64,000 bases of DNA, taken from NCBI GenBank assembly GCA_038049695.1, contig CP142457.1, positions 60,074,501 to 60,138,500 on the forward strand. The letters run 5' to 3'. How positions within the stretch are numbered: the stretch's first letter is position 1; every line of letters begins with the position of its first letter. A program made the translations under genes and the position numbers. Source of the stretch: Cinnamomum chago. Its lineage: Eukaryota > Streptophyta > Magnoliopsida > Laurales > Lauraceae. The notes below the pieces were generated by a model that was not told the origin of the DNA, did not search any database, and worked only from the letters and a program-made list of their open reading frames with translations. This document shows positions 32,950-44,300 of the stretch, in pieces.

Positions 32950-35900
32950 ATGGCCTCTGGATCATCCGGTCGAAACTCCTCCGGATCGAAAGCTTTCGAT
33001 TTCGGCTCTGACGACGTTATCTGCTCCATCGACGACTTCAGTAGTCAAGATGCCTCCAATGGAAGGCGAATGGATTCTACCATCAATACCAGTTCTGGAA
33101 TGGTATTCATCAATTGTTTTCTGTTTTTATTCTTTCTGTTCCAGTGTTCGATTTCGTCTTCTTTTTGTGCTTTCTTGTATTTGGGGATCGTCTGTTTTTC
33201 TATTGATCTAAAGATATCCTGAACAGTCGAGAATTGGTCTGAATTAGATGACCTAGAGCTTTGGAATTTGTAAATTTGATGAACTTCGCTGCAGATCTGT
33301 TCTGCGCGATGTAGGAATTTTTTATTTTTGAAAAGGAAGCTTTTTGTTTGGTGAGGCGATCATGATTTTGCTTTATACGCTGAATCATGAAAGCTGGTTC
33401 CTTTTTTTTTTTTTTTTAAATTCTATATGGTCTTCTGTGGCGTTGAATTTCAGCAAGTATATGTAATGAGATTTGGTAATTGAGCTTCATGATCATGACT
33501 TCTTGAAAGCTTTCTTGTCCTTGCAATTGGGTTTTTTATTTTTTATTTTTTCTTGATGAGAAAGTCTAGGGCGTTTTTCAATGGTGATCAGAGACTGAAA
33601 GATTATAACTTTCCAAAAAAAAAAAAAATATTATCCTTGCAATTTTGTTCTCTTTTTTTCTTGATTAGAAAGTCTGGGGGTTTTGCAATGGTGATCAGAG
33701 ACTGAAAGATTATAACCTTTTTCACCACACCCACACCCACACCCACACCCACACCCACAAAAAAAAAAAAAAAAAAAATCTTTGGAAGATCACATGGCTC
33801 ATTTTACTTCTTAGGTTACAGAGAAGAAGTCCTTATGAGAGTTGAATTTTGAATAAATGATTTGGAGATTGCTCGATTGCAATAACATGAATGAAGTGCG
33901 AATTTGGGTGCTTTGGCATTAGGCATGTGAGCTATGCATTTTATAAGCATATATTTCTACTAGCGTTTAGTACTAACTTTAGTATAATATATGCATTTAA
34001 GTATGTGTTTCATTTTAGTAGTATCTATTGAATGATTTAAAATTCTCTAACTGAGCAGGACTACCGGGAGAGCAGGCTGGGTAGATCATTGGTAAATGCT
34101 TATAATAAGCAAGAAGACTCTTTCCACCAGGAAGTGCTTGCCACTGTTGAAAAGACCATGAAGAAGTATGCTGACACTATACTGCGATCCCTTGAGGGGA
34201 TCAGCAGCCGGCTGTCCCAGTTGGAATTATACTGCTACAATGTTGAGCAATCAATCGGAGACCTTCGATCTGATTTAACTCGTGATCATGGTGAAGCAGA
34301 TGTGAAGCTCAGATCTCTTGAGAAGCATCTTAAAGAAGTGAGTTTGTCTCTGTATCATAACAGATCTTATTCTGTTACCTCCTACTAATAGAAAATCTTC
34401 AGTCATGTTTAGATAATTTGTGGGTTTTTGGAACCACTCTTTTTATTTGATGAATTTAAATATTTTAACCTTTGATCAATTGTGTTTAGTAGAAAGTGAA
34501 CATTCAGTTACTACTGCATCTATGATCAGTGAATATCAACGATTAGGGTTGGTGAAAAGTGGGTCTTACTGTAATGGGATTAGCCTTGCTAGCATCATAG
34601 AAGTAATACTTTTTCTATATAGTGGTATCAAAATAATGCTACTAATCATTGTGGGACGGGATTCTTGTGACACTGGCCATACATGATAGCAGTCAGTGTA
34701 TCATATAGACAATTGGCTTGCATCAACATATTTAAAATGTGCACCTAATTTAGTCGTACTGTTTGGGCTTTGATCGCTCATGTAGCGTTGCATACTGCCA
34801 CATCGTTGCAACAAGGCTCTTGGGCCACATGTGGGTCCTATGAAATTCTGATTTTTAATTGTTGTTAGTTTTAATTTTATCAAAGGGTGTAATTAGGATT
34901 AGTTTCTAATTTTGATAGGATTCTTATTTTGTTTCGTAGTTTGATTAGGAATGTTTCTTAGGGCTTAAGTTTCTTTTATTATAAATATGGCATTGTAAAG
35001 ATCCATGATCTCAGATTTTGGAATTAATAGAATTTTCCCTTTTGTGTGTTTTGTCGTTGGAGCGTGTCTTTATCGAGTGATTGTTTTTGTGGAAAACCTA
35101 ACTGTCCCTCGGCACTTGCGATCCTAACCCTAGGATTGCATCACATACTTGCATCTCTACATTTTACTGCCTTTTTCAGATTATTTTAAATTTGACAATA
35201 TATAGCATTTTTCATGATCTTTTTGTATATATCTTATGTCATTGATTTAAGATTTGTGTGGCTTCTCGTCATTTAAGGATTTGAGATATTTTCTTCCCAT
35301 AATCTCTAAATGAAGGAATTTTTTTTCTCCTATTCAAAATGTCATACAGCCTTGGACAATATTATGTAAATACGCCTCTCTGCCTAAATAGGGGAGCTCA
35401 AAATTGCAATAAGCAGGGGGGGGGGGGGGGGGGTGGGGTGCAGGGGGGGGGGGGGGGGGGGGGGGGGGGGGTGGGGTGGGGTGGGGGGGGGTGGGGGGTA
35501 AATTATGGTATATTTGAAAAGTGAGGAAAGAACGGGTGTTTCGAAGCAAAGAGAATCTCGTCTGAAGCTCAACAAAGAACTATATAGGCATTGTAGCAAG
35601 CTGGCGGTTTTATTTTATTTTAAGAAAGGAGTTTAGAGGCATTAGTTGGTCTTATTTTGTACCCAGTTGTCAAACGAGCCCGTAATGAAGACCCAAACCT
35701 GACTCTTTTGTTTGGGCCCTTCTGTTTGTTGGCTAAATGACCGCGGATGGCCATATTACTTGTTACGGTGAAGTGTTGGGTAACAGACCCAAGGTCCCCC
35801 ATGGGTCAACCCGCCAATAGGCCAAACCCATCCATCTCGACCAGTTCTTTGGCCCAGCCCACCTACATGCCTATTTTATTTTATTTAGGGTGTTTATTGC

Positions 35901-38358
35901 TTATGTTTTAAGTTATTTATGTTGATATTTAAATCTTGGCTGTTGATGTGTTTAGATGGCCAGGATTAGTTTCGGTGTTTTTCCCTCTTCTTATATAATG
36001 CATTGTAATGCCTCTTTGGCAATTAGACTATGATTAATAGAAAAAAAATGACTGATTTTGGGGTTTTTCGAGTTCATTCTTCTTCCTTAACCGTGATGGG
36101 GAGCTTGGTGGCGAGGTCAATTTTTAGGCGAAAGCTTGATGTATCCCTTCCACCTTCCATCTCTAGCCGCCTCACACCTGGTATCCCGCTCCGCATCAAA
36201 GGAGCTGACAAGAATGCATGTATATGAGGCTAACAGTTTTTTTTTTGGAAATGCATGTGGTATAGTGAAAATTTTGGGTTTAACCCTTAGCCCACCAAAA
36301 AAAAACCCAAAAAAGAAAAAAAAAAACCCACCACACAAAAAAAAAAGAAAAAGAAGAGTAGTAGTAGCAGTATCTTTTCCATAGAATCGCAAAAAAGCTG
36401 GCTTATTTTTGTGCTTTTCCTTTTGGAGAAGTGACTGCGCCAAAAATAGATTTTACTATACTAGAAAAGAGTTTCTGCAAGCAATTCTTACTTTTTTCTA
36501 CAGAAAATTGGCTGCACAAATGGGCTCATATTTAGTGCGACTTTTCTTATTAAAGTATTAACGCGATGCCCGTATTCGAATCCATGTCCTTCATTTCACA
36601 AAGTTCAGAATCATGTGTGTGCTCTCGGTATATATATTAATATCCATTTTTGTATTTAGGCATCATGGGTGATGACAAAGGTGAGTTTTAGGAATTATAA
36701 TTTGTAATGGAGAGGAGGGAAGTAGTATCATAGATGAAATGAGAGGACCCGCCTTCACACCTTGAGGCAGGCTTGTTCTTGGCATGGTTACTATTCAGGC
36801 CTATATTTCCAGGCCTTTGCCTGACCCACTGCCACTGGCCCACGCTAGGCGCAGCTGGTTCAATCATAGACCACTGTGTTATTCTAAAATAACTTTCTAT
36901 CCTTTTAATCCCTTGTAATGTTGGATGCAATCTTCTTTACTTTTCAGAAGTTTCTGTTTTATCATAAAATTATCTTGCCAAACTTTCTGGACTGTGAATA
37001 TGGGAAATTGGTAAAGCGTTTTTGTGCTTGCGGTACAGGTCCACAGGTCTGTACAAATCCTGAGAGACAAACAAGAACTTTCTGATACTCAGAAGGAACT
37101 GGAGAAGCTTCAACTTGTGAAGGAGTTGAAGGAGGCTGCTGCTAAGAGCCATTCTCAGCAGCAGGATGATGGAGTTGCGTCATCCGCCTCTGAGTCGAAA
37201 AAACACGACAACTCCCCAGATATGCAGAACCAGCAGTTGGCTCTTGCTTTGCCCCACCAGACAACTTTACCAGCCTCACTTCCAGCTAGAGCTGTTGAAC
37301 CACAGCATACACCCTACAAGGAATTGCAGTCAGGTCTCACGTCTTTGCCCTTGCAACCGACAATACATGCTCCACAGCCAGCTCTCCCCTCTCTGCCGCA
37401 ACAGCAGACTATGCATGTTCAGCATCCAGCTCTTGCCTCACTGCCACCTCAACAGGCTGTTCATGTTCCGTCCCAACCAAATATGTACTATTCCCAGCAG
37501 ATGCAACTGCCAAATCAGCCGCCCCAGAGCCAACAACATCCTCAAGATCAGCACTTGCAAGCTGCCGAACTCCAATATGGCCAACAGAGGGCCCAATTGC
37601 AGGATCTGTCTAGGCAGGCAGCCCAACCTCCTCATGTAAATCAGACCCAAGCTCACCCATTTCCCCCATATCAGCAGCAGTGGCCTCAGCAGTTTCCTCA
37701 AGAAGCGCAACTGCAACCCCAGGCTCCATCTTCACATGCTCAAATAAAACCCCAAACAACACCAGTTTACCCACCTTACCCACACCAACCCACAAATGCA
37801 TCACCTGAGACATATCCTGGTAGCATGCCGATGCAAGTTCCATTCTCTGGAGCTCCCCAGTCTGGTGTAAGCCGTCCTGAAGCTGTGGTTTATGGTTATG
37901 GAGGGTCAGGTAGAACTGTCCAGCCTCAGCCGCCACAGCATAATATGCAGCGGCAACCACAGCTGCAGACTAATCAAAGTTCTTTTGGTTCCAATCTTGG
38001 AGACAGTGGCTATCCAAGTGCTGGGCCCCGCCCCACTCATTCTTCAATGCATGGTTACATGATGTATGACACAGATGGCAGCAGGCAGCCCCATCCACCA
38101 CCCTTCCAGCAAGGGAGTAGCTACACTCCCAACCATGCCTCTGCTCTCCAGAATCAGCAGGCACCTCCTGGTGCTGTTGTGGGCCGGCATCCAAATTCAC
38201 AGATAATGCGCAACCATCCATACAGTGAGATGATTGAGAAAGCTGCTAGCATGGGCTATCCAAGGGACCAAGTTGCAAGCGTGATCCACAGGATGGAGGA
38301 GAGTGGCCAACCTGTGGATTTCAATAATCTACTGGACAGGTTGAATGCACGATTCTGA
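32950..38358 (+). CDS. FLOE1: FLOE-family prion-like protein (DUF1421)
   Basis: Plant protein of the DUF1421 family; the Arabidopsis founder FLOE1 forms hydration-dependent condensates in seeds (established knowledge). Exons: 32950-33102, 34059-34337, 37039-38358, all phase 0, giving 583 residues. Order: Asp/Ser-rich head (GSSGRNSSGSKAFDFGSDD), coiled-coil segment across exons 2-3 (SLEGISSRLSQLELYCYNVE; DTQKELEKLQLVKELKEAAA), a long Gln/Pro/Ser/His-rich disordered region (about residues 175-525), and a C-terminal DUF1421 domain (HPYSEMIEKAASMGYPRDQV, DFNNLLDRLNARF). This three-part layout matches FLOE proteins; which paralogue (FLOE1, 2 or 3) is not settled. Neighbours are unrelated. Confidence 0.9.
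33726..33778 (+). repeat. CACACC microsatellite plus A-run in FLOE intron 1
   Basis: About six CACACC-type hexamer units (33726-33759) are followed by an A-run to 33778. Just before it, the text CAATGGTGATCAGAGACTG with GAAAGATTATAAC occurs twice (33580 and 33687), a small intronic duplication. Confidence 0.85.
34690..35140 (+). repeat. Possible LTR-like remnant in FLOE intron 2
   Basis: Contains TATA-like TTATTATAAATATGGCATTG followed by AATTAATAGAATTTTCCC and a stretch ending CTAGGATTGCATCA, the kind of promoter/polyadenylation order seen in plant LTRs. No target duplication or internal domain was found, so this is tentative. Confidence 0.3.
35416..35510 (+). repeat. Poly-G tract of about 95 bp in FLOE intron 2
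   Basis: Almost unbroken G with a few T and CA interruptions. Open frames coding poly-Gly or poly-Pro on it are artefacts. Assembly errors are likely in such a tract, and G-quadruplex formation is possible. Confidence 0.9.
35774..36235 (+). repeat. Possible solo LTR in FLOE intron 2
   Basis: Starts TGTTGGGTAACAGACCC, a common LTR opening. It has TTCTTATATAATGCATTG as a TATA-like box and AATTAGACTATGATTAATAG downstream. The 3' boundary and target duplication are not resolved. Confidence 0.35.
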
Positions 38359-39270
38359 GCCTTATCCAGTTGTCTTTATTAGGTTTTTATTTACTTGTTT
38401 GGTGTTCACAATAACCATTTCACAAAGATGGTGTGGTACTATGGGTCATGGGAGAATCTTGTATATTCTTTGGAATGTGTTTTACACTTGTGTTCTCCTT
38501 GGTTTTTTTTTTTTTAACGTTTCGCGACTTTGGTGCTTTCTTTTTAACATGGCATCATTCTGTTTTGTGTCTCAATTACTTGCGTTTTCTTTGCAGTAAT
38601 AGAGAGATCTTTAATGTGATAGCAGGATTGAATAACGGTTGTGGTCAATGGGTTTTTTTTTATTACAGGTTGTGGTCAATGGTTTTTGGAATTGGCTGAA
38701 TCAGCATACAGCTAGGGTCATGCATTTTGTTTATTTGAGCCCTTGGTGATTCAGCCTAGGACCCTATACTTTGCATGTGTAATAAATAGTATATTAACAT
38801 CTTTGCATATGTGGCAGGTTTGAGTCACAACGACAGTTTATTACTGTGGGTCAAGGGAGAATCTATTTGTTGGACTGAGTTAGCACTTTTGTCCTCCTTT
38901 GCTTTTATATTTGGCGATTGTAGTGCCTTCTTTTTTACATGGCATCATCTTCTGTTTTGTCTCTCAACTCTGTACTGCTAGCTTTTTCTTTCCAGTGACG
39001 AGAGTTCTTAAATGCACTAACAGGATTGAATAATAGTGATAGTCAATGGGTTGTGGAATGGCCTGAACCAGCATACGACTTGGCTTATGCGTTTTGTTTA
39101 TATGAACCCTCGGCGATCCGGACTAGAACCTATACCTTCCATGTGTAATAGTAAAACCATATTAGCCAAGGTTGCAAGTTTGAGTCATGTTACAATTTCC
39201 ACATGGTGGTAAAAGGGTTACCTCTTCTCGAGGTTGTGCATGGACATGTTTTATTTCACAAGGGAATCTG
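38359..39270. other. 3' flank of FLOE with internal duplication
   Basis: Contains two diverged copies of a ~280-bp stretch starting near 38425 and 38845. Shared text includes GGGAGAATCT, TGTTTTGTSTCTCAA, AACAGGATTGAATAA and GTGGTCAATGGTT-like pieces, and the copies suggest a local tandem duplication. No coding function seen. Confidence 0.55.
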
Positions 39271-39274
39271 CATA

Positions 39275-39620
39275 TCCCATTGCCCATCTGTATTGGGCTG
39301 CAGTAGAGTAATAATTCAGACCTCTAGGGCATGTTTGTGTTTGTTTTATTTACTGGCATGGTACTGTATCTGAGCCGGTAAGGAACATGAGTATGCGAGT
39401 GTGACTCCCCAATGTATAGAAAAAAAAAGTCAAATCAGTGAGAAAGGTATTGGTTAAGTAAGGTGAACTTTAGTTCCATGTAAAGCAAAATTTGTGTTAA
39501 AAGTAATTTGACAGGGGGGTAAAATAGAGGTAAAATTCTGAGGCTGCAAGTAAAGTAAAAAACTAAACTGTTTGGCAGAACCGAATTTTATCACTCGTTG
39601 TAACAACAGAACAGGTGTAA
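39275..39620 (+). repeat. Left direct repeat flanking the F-box pseudogene
   Basis: Shares with 40235-40620 the text GAGGAACATGAGT, AAGTCAAATCAGTGA, GTTAAGTAAGGT and TTTGTGTTAAAAGTAATTTG in the same order and orientation, plus CCCATCT..TGGG and GGCA(T/C)GTTT(G/A)TGTTTG. The copies are roughly 300 bp and about 80-85% alike by eye. Confidence 0.8.
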
Positions 39621-39714
39621 TGAAGTCCGTCCTTTCATCTTTTCCTTTCCTCCGTCTGTCATTTATCTGACTGTATCTTACTTGGCATGAACGGTTCAAA
39701 TTGTGGTTTCAATA

Positions 39715-40160
39715 ATGGATGAGCAGTTAGAGGAACTTGTCCTTGATGAAGATGTATTGTGTTCGATTTTGAATCGGTGTAGCCTGCGTGACTGTTATCT
39801 GCATGGGAGCCTATGCAAATCATGGCTATCGGCTTCTAGATGGAGTATAAAAACACGCCCTCCTCAACTGCCATGGCTGATGTTGGTTTCATGGTGGTAG
39901 ATGAATTCTGATTGCAAATGGTTGATGAATCCTAAATATTGCACATCTGCAGAAGAAGTCCGATACTACTTCAGCCTCTTTGAGAAGACCGTCAAATTTC
40001 CAGAGATGCGTGGCAAGCGCTGCTGCGGGTCTTTCAATAATATGCTCAGGGGTGGTTGATGATCATAGATGATGAGAATTGCGATTGCAACTCTCTAATC
40101 TCTCTAGACTCCTACACCACGTACGCCAATTCTACAACCAGGCATATGTATGCAACTGGT
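39715..40160 (+). pseudogene. F-box/DUF295 protein fragment, broken
   Basis: The frame from ATG 39715 reads an F-box-like helix region (LNRCSLRDCYLHGSLCKSW) followed by the linker PPQLPWLMLVSWW, then TAG. Beyond the stop the same frame continues with SAEEVRYYFSLFEKTVKFPE and RGKRCCGS, the DUF295 beta-propeller start. A frameshift then moves to GWLMIIDDENCDCNSL. At least one stop and one frameshift break it, and the C-terminal half of a normal gene is absent. It is relic DNA of the SKIP23/DUF295 F-box family. Confidence 0.75.
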
Positions 40161-40234
40161 AGCGCTAACATGATTGAATAATTGCTTTCCAATGATCAAC
40201 CGAAGGGGGTTGACGGGTTCCCATGTTATAAAAA

Positions 40235-40622
40235 AAAATAAAAGTCACATTGCCCATCTACAATGGGATCAACCATCCAGATCTCTCGGGCACGTTTATG
40301 TTTGCTTTATTAACGGGCACAATGCTATAGCTTAGCCGGTGAGGAACATGAGTGTTCAAGCCTGACACCCCATTATCTAGAGAAGAAAAAAGTCAAATCA
40401 GTGAAAAATGTGATGGTTAAGTAAGGTAAGTTTTTGTTTCACGTAAAGCAGAATTTGTGTTAAAAGTAATTTGAGAGGGGTAAAATTCTTTGGCACCTTA
40501 TAAAATAAAAACTAAAGTGTCTGGCATAACTGAATTTTCACTCATCGTGAGAGAGAGAGAGAGAGAGAGCTCCTTATAAAATAAAAACTAAAGTGTCTGG
40601 CATAACTGAATTTTCACTCATC

Positions 40623-40675
<53 letters not shown>
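40235..40675 (+). repeat. Right direct repeat and GA microsatellite
   Basis: Second copy of the repeat at 39275-39620. Its end is itself duplicated in tandem: CTCCTTATAAAATAAAAAC ... CACTCATCGTGAGAG occurs twice (about 40495-40570 and 40571-40630), the second running into a pure GA run to 40672. Confidence 0.85.
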
Positions 40676-40676
<1 letters not shown>

Positions 40677-41330
40677 ATAAATTTCCATATAAATTTCCTC
40701 ATCCATGGTGTAACAACTTACAATAACTCATGCCAAAACTACTTTGAAACTGATGTCGTCCCACTCTTTAAATAGCTTCTTTAAATTACAAGGACAACCA
40801 CCACTAACCCCTCGACCCCCGACACTGGAAAATCATACTTTTACAGATTATACAGACAAAATCAACACAACAACAATTGCCTTCACTCCCCTCATCTCAT
40901 CATAAAGCAAACAAGGACTGATATATAAACCCATCACCATTGAGTACTCTTTTGAGTATTGGAGCCGCCTTCACCGGCATCGCATGAGCTTGTCGATTGA
41001 ATTATAACCCGAGCTCCTGAAGAAAGCCTGTGGAAAGAAAAATAACCAGATTTTCAGCCAGCATATATGTCAAAAGCAGTGTCAAGTGTCAACAGTTGCA
41101 TCATTGGAAATGATTTGAATAAAACAACCACAGCGAAGGTTTCATTGGGTGAAATTTATCACGATCTGATTGAAATGGATCCAACTTGATGCCAAAACCA
41201 TGTCACAGCGATCGCTTTCGAACATTATTCACCATTGGGTCAAAACAACAAGACTCAGATGCAGTGATAAATTCACTTGCTACAAGCGAGCCATTGCCAA
41301 CCTAAGAGGGACAAAGGAAATCGTCAGAAC
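40676..41330 (-). other. Probable 3' UTR/flank of the SOSEKI gene
   Basis: No gene recognised. On the minus strand it follows directly after the SOSEKI stop codon at 41331-41333, so it likely includes its 3' UTR. Confidence 0.5.
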
Positions 41331-44300
41331 TTAACTTTCTTCAATTTTGACAACCATCTCCTCTTCTTTGAAAGAGTCCAATCTCTTGGAAGGTCTCTTC
41401 CCCGATGAAGGATCAGTGACCCTTTTGCTACCATCCTTGGAGGTACCATGAGCCTTGGATTGCGAGCAATCAGCCCCTGCTGAAGAATTCCTTGGACCAT
41501 CTGAAATAGGTGACTTCATGGTTTCATTTCTTGGACGTGAATGCTTATTTGAAGAAGCTTTGATTGTCCGAGGAATGCATTTCACATGGACAGGATCTGT
41601 GTCTCTGTGTGAAGTTAGCTCCGATGACATGCAACTGCATTTCATTTCTTTCTTTCAAAAAATAGCAAAAAACAAAAGAAACTACACTTGTTTGGGTAAA
41701 AAAAAGGAAGGCAGAGCCAATACAAAAATAATTATTATACTCATTCTGCAAGGAAAGAAACATCTATATTGGTAAAATTGAAAGGAAAAGAAAGGAAACA
41801 TCTACATTTTTCAAGAAACATTGAGTAAGATGGTAAATAGACAGAGCAGAACATCAAAAAACAATATGCGTAGTTGTAAAATTCTGATACAAAATAATCT
41901 GGTACATATTATAAAAATAAATATCAAGCAATATATATATATATATAAAATAAATTCAAGACCAAAGAACTACTTTGTGTATTGCAAGAAAAGGCAGTGG
42001 TCAGGATTATTTGTTGGTCCACATTGATGATCTTGACCTATTTTTTTTTATAAGGACCTATTTTGTTATGAATATATTAACCATTCATGTTGCAGAATCA
42101 ACTAGCTGAATAGCTGATTATGATTGTCTGAAATGAATTTCACACAGCATTGCTCAGAAACATTGGCCTCTGTATGCAGAGTATAATCTGATACAGGGGC
42201 CACATCCATAAGTGGTGATTCAGTCGTGCAAAAACTGCAGTGTTACCTTTGATGGGAAACCTACCTACCTGACTCTACAAAATTACCAAAATATGTAGCT
42301 ATTCTAGTTCAAGTGGTGAGAAACGGGGTTTCAGTTGCATAAACTGGGAAAAAAGAAGTGCTTTGCCCCCCCACCCCCACCCAAAAAAACGAAGTGCTTC
42401 GTGAAACCAACCAACCCCCCACCCCCAAAAAAAAAAAAAAAAAAAAAACACACACATGCACACGCACGCGCGCACACACACACACACATATATATATAGG
42501 GAGGTGCTCTAGTGAGAGACACTCTCACCAAGTTGGTGAGAGATGGGTGGGGGCCCTCACATTTAAGTTGGGGGTCCTTGCATTTAAGTTGGTGAGAGTA
42601 GATATGGAAGTGAGGGCCCCCACCCATCTCTCATAAACTTGGTGAGAGTGTCTCTCATAGGAGCACCTCCCATATATATATATAAATAAATAAACCCTGA
42701 AAACCCCTGAAAACCATTTGTTTTTATAAAGTAATTCTGGAGTTGGCCTCCAGTCTTAACAACTAATGACCATATTTTAGCAGATAATGAGATCACATCG
42801 TCAATAAAAAAAAAAAAAAAGTCTGGGACTCCAAAGAAATTACATAAAAAAAAAAAATCAAATGCAAGTCCAGTTTTCCATGAAATCACAGTGAACTAAC
42901 ATAGATAAACCCATGAAGTTATGACCTATGATGCCCAGATACAGATATGGATATGGGCATTGATATGGGGATCGGGGATATGACTCCTCACTTTTGAAAA
43001 TCTAGGACACGGATATGGGTACTCCTAACTCCTAATTTTTTCTTTAGATCACTTTTGAATCAATGAAATTATCATTGTTTATGTCCCTTTCTAACATTTT
43101 TTATGGTGAGAAGTAAAAATATTAAAAGAACTAAATGAAATAAATGATTTTATAAGTAGGATATGTTAAACTTATTCTGTAGAAGTATTGGTGCAGTATC
43201 AGGTATCAATACAAGTGTAGTATCGGTCCGATAGAGATATATTGTTCTTGTACAAGTATCCAGGTATCATAGGCTATGGCAAATTGTTTTTTCTCGTCTG
43301 ACAGGGTAGTCACTGGAGCCAAATCTCACACTGAAGTACATGAAGACAAACAGTATCTCCATCACAAGGAAACTAGAAGAGTAACGTAAGATTTTAACTG
43401 TTGTAAAACAATAAAGGAGATGATGAGAGAATGAAAAACGTACAAAGAATAGAGTTCATAAATAGAAATTGTCTTATACGAAGAGCATGTTCCTTGTGCA
43501 ACTTTGCAATCCAAACCTTCCATAACTACATCGAAGTACTCCATAACAAAAACACCACACAAACATACAGCTATAACTTCCCATATCTAGCAAGGGGATA
43601 AGTGTCGCCTTAAAAGGCTTGCAAATAATATAGTAGGATACATTTCTACAAGAGTATCTCATAATGATTTAATGTCAAAAAGGGTACCCCACAAATATGA
43701 AATCCCTATCTGCCCATCGTCATAACCATTGAACACTATCCAGTCCACAATGGTTGGCATTGTAAGTTCTACTTGTCAATTCATCCCTATTAAGGGCTAA
43801 ATTATCTGTCACTCCACAATCTAACAAATCATTTCTAACTGTACTACATTCTAGAGAGAGGAGGGTACAGAGCATGCATTATTGTGGAGGATGCTAAAAA
43901 AATATGAAATTCCATGTTAGCATAAACTTCAAGGAACTGACTTAACTGAAGCTAGTTCAGTCACAGTGACAAACCCAAAAACTACAGAAGGATGTTGAAA
44001 CAAATCTTTCATTTTTCCTAAAAAAAACTCACTTCCCCTGGATGCATAACATTCAGGGGAGGCACATTAATGGAAAGGTTGGATGTGAATAAGGAGAATA
44101 CGAGATATGAAGCACATTGAATGATCCTAGTCCTAAGTTTTAGGTCTTCAAAGTTCAACGGCTATAAATCGTGCAAATTTATTGAGATACCAACGTTACT
44201 CATGCTAGGAATAATATGACATAAGGATTTGTGCCAATTCTACGAAGGCTGGTGTGAGAGAAAGGAGTGAACTGGTCAAAGATGGACCGCTATGCCTACC

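Noticed and set aside
35334-35599. Poly-Gly and poly-Pro frames
   Set aside because: Pure consequence of the G-run in FLOE intron 2.
37166-38221. Alternative frames inside FLOE exon 3
   Set aside because: Shadow frames of the Gln/Pro-rich coding region; the +1 frame from 37039 carries the DUF1421 domain.
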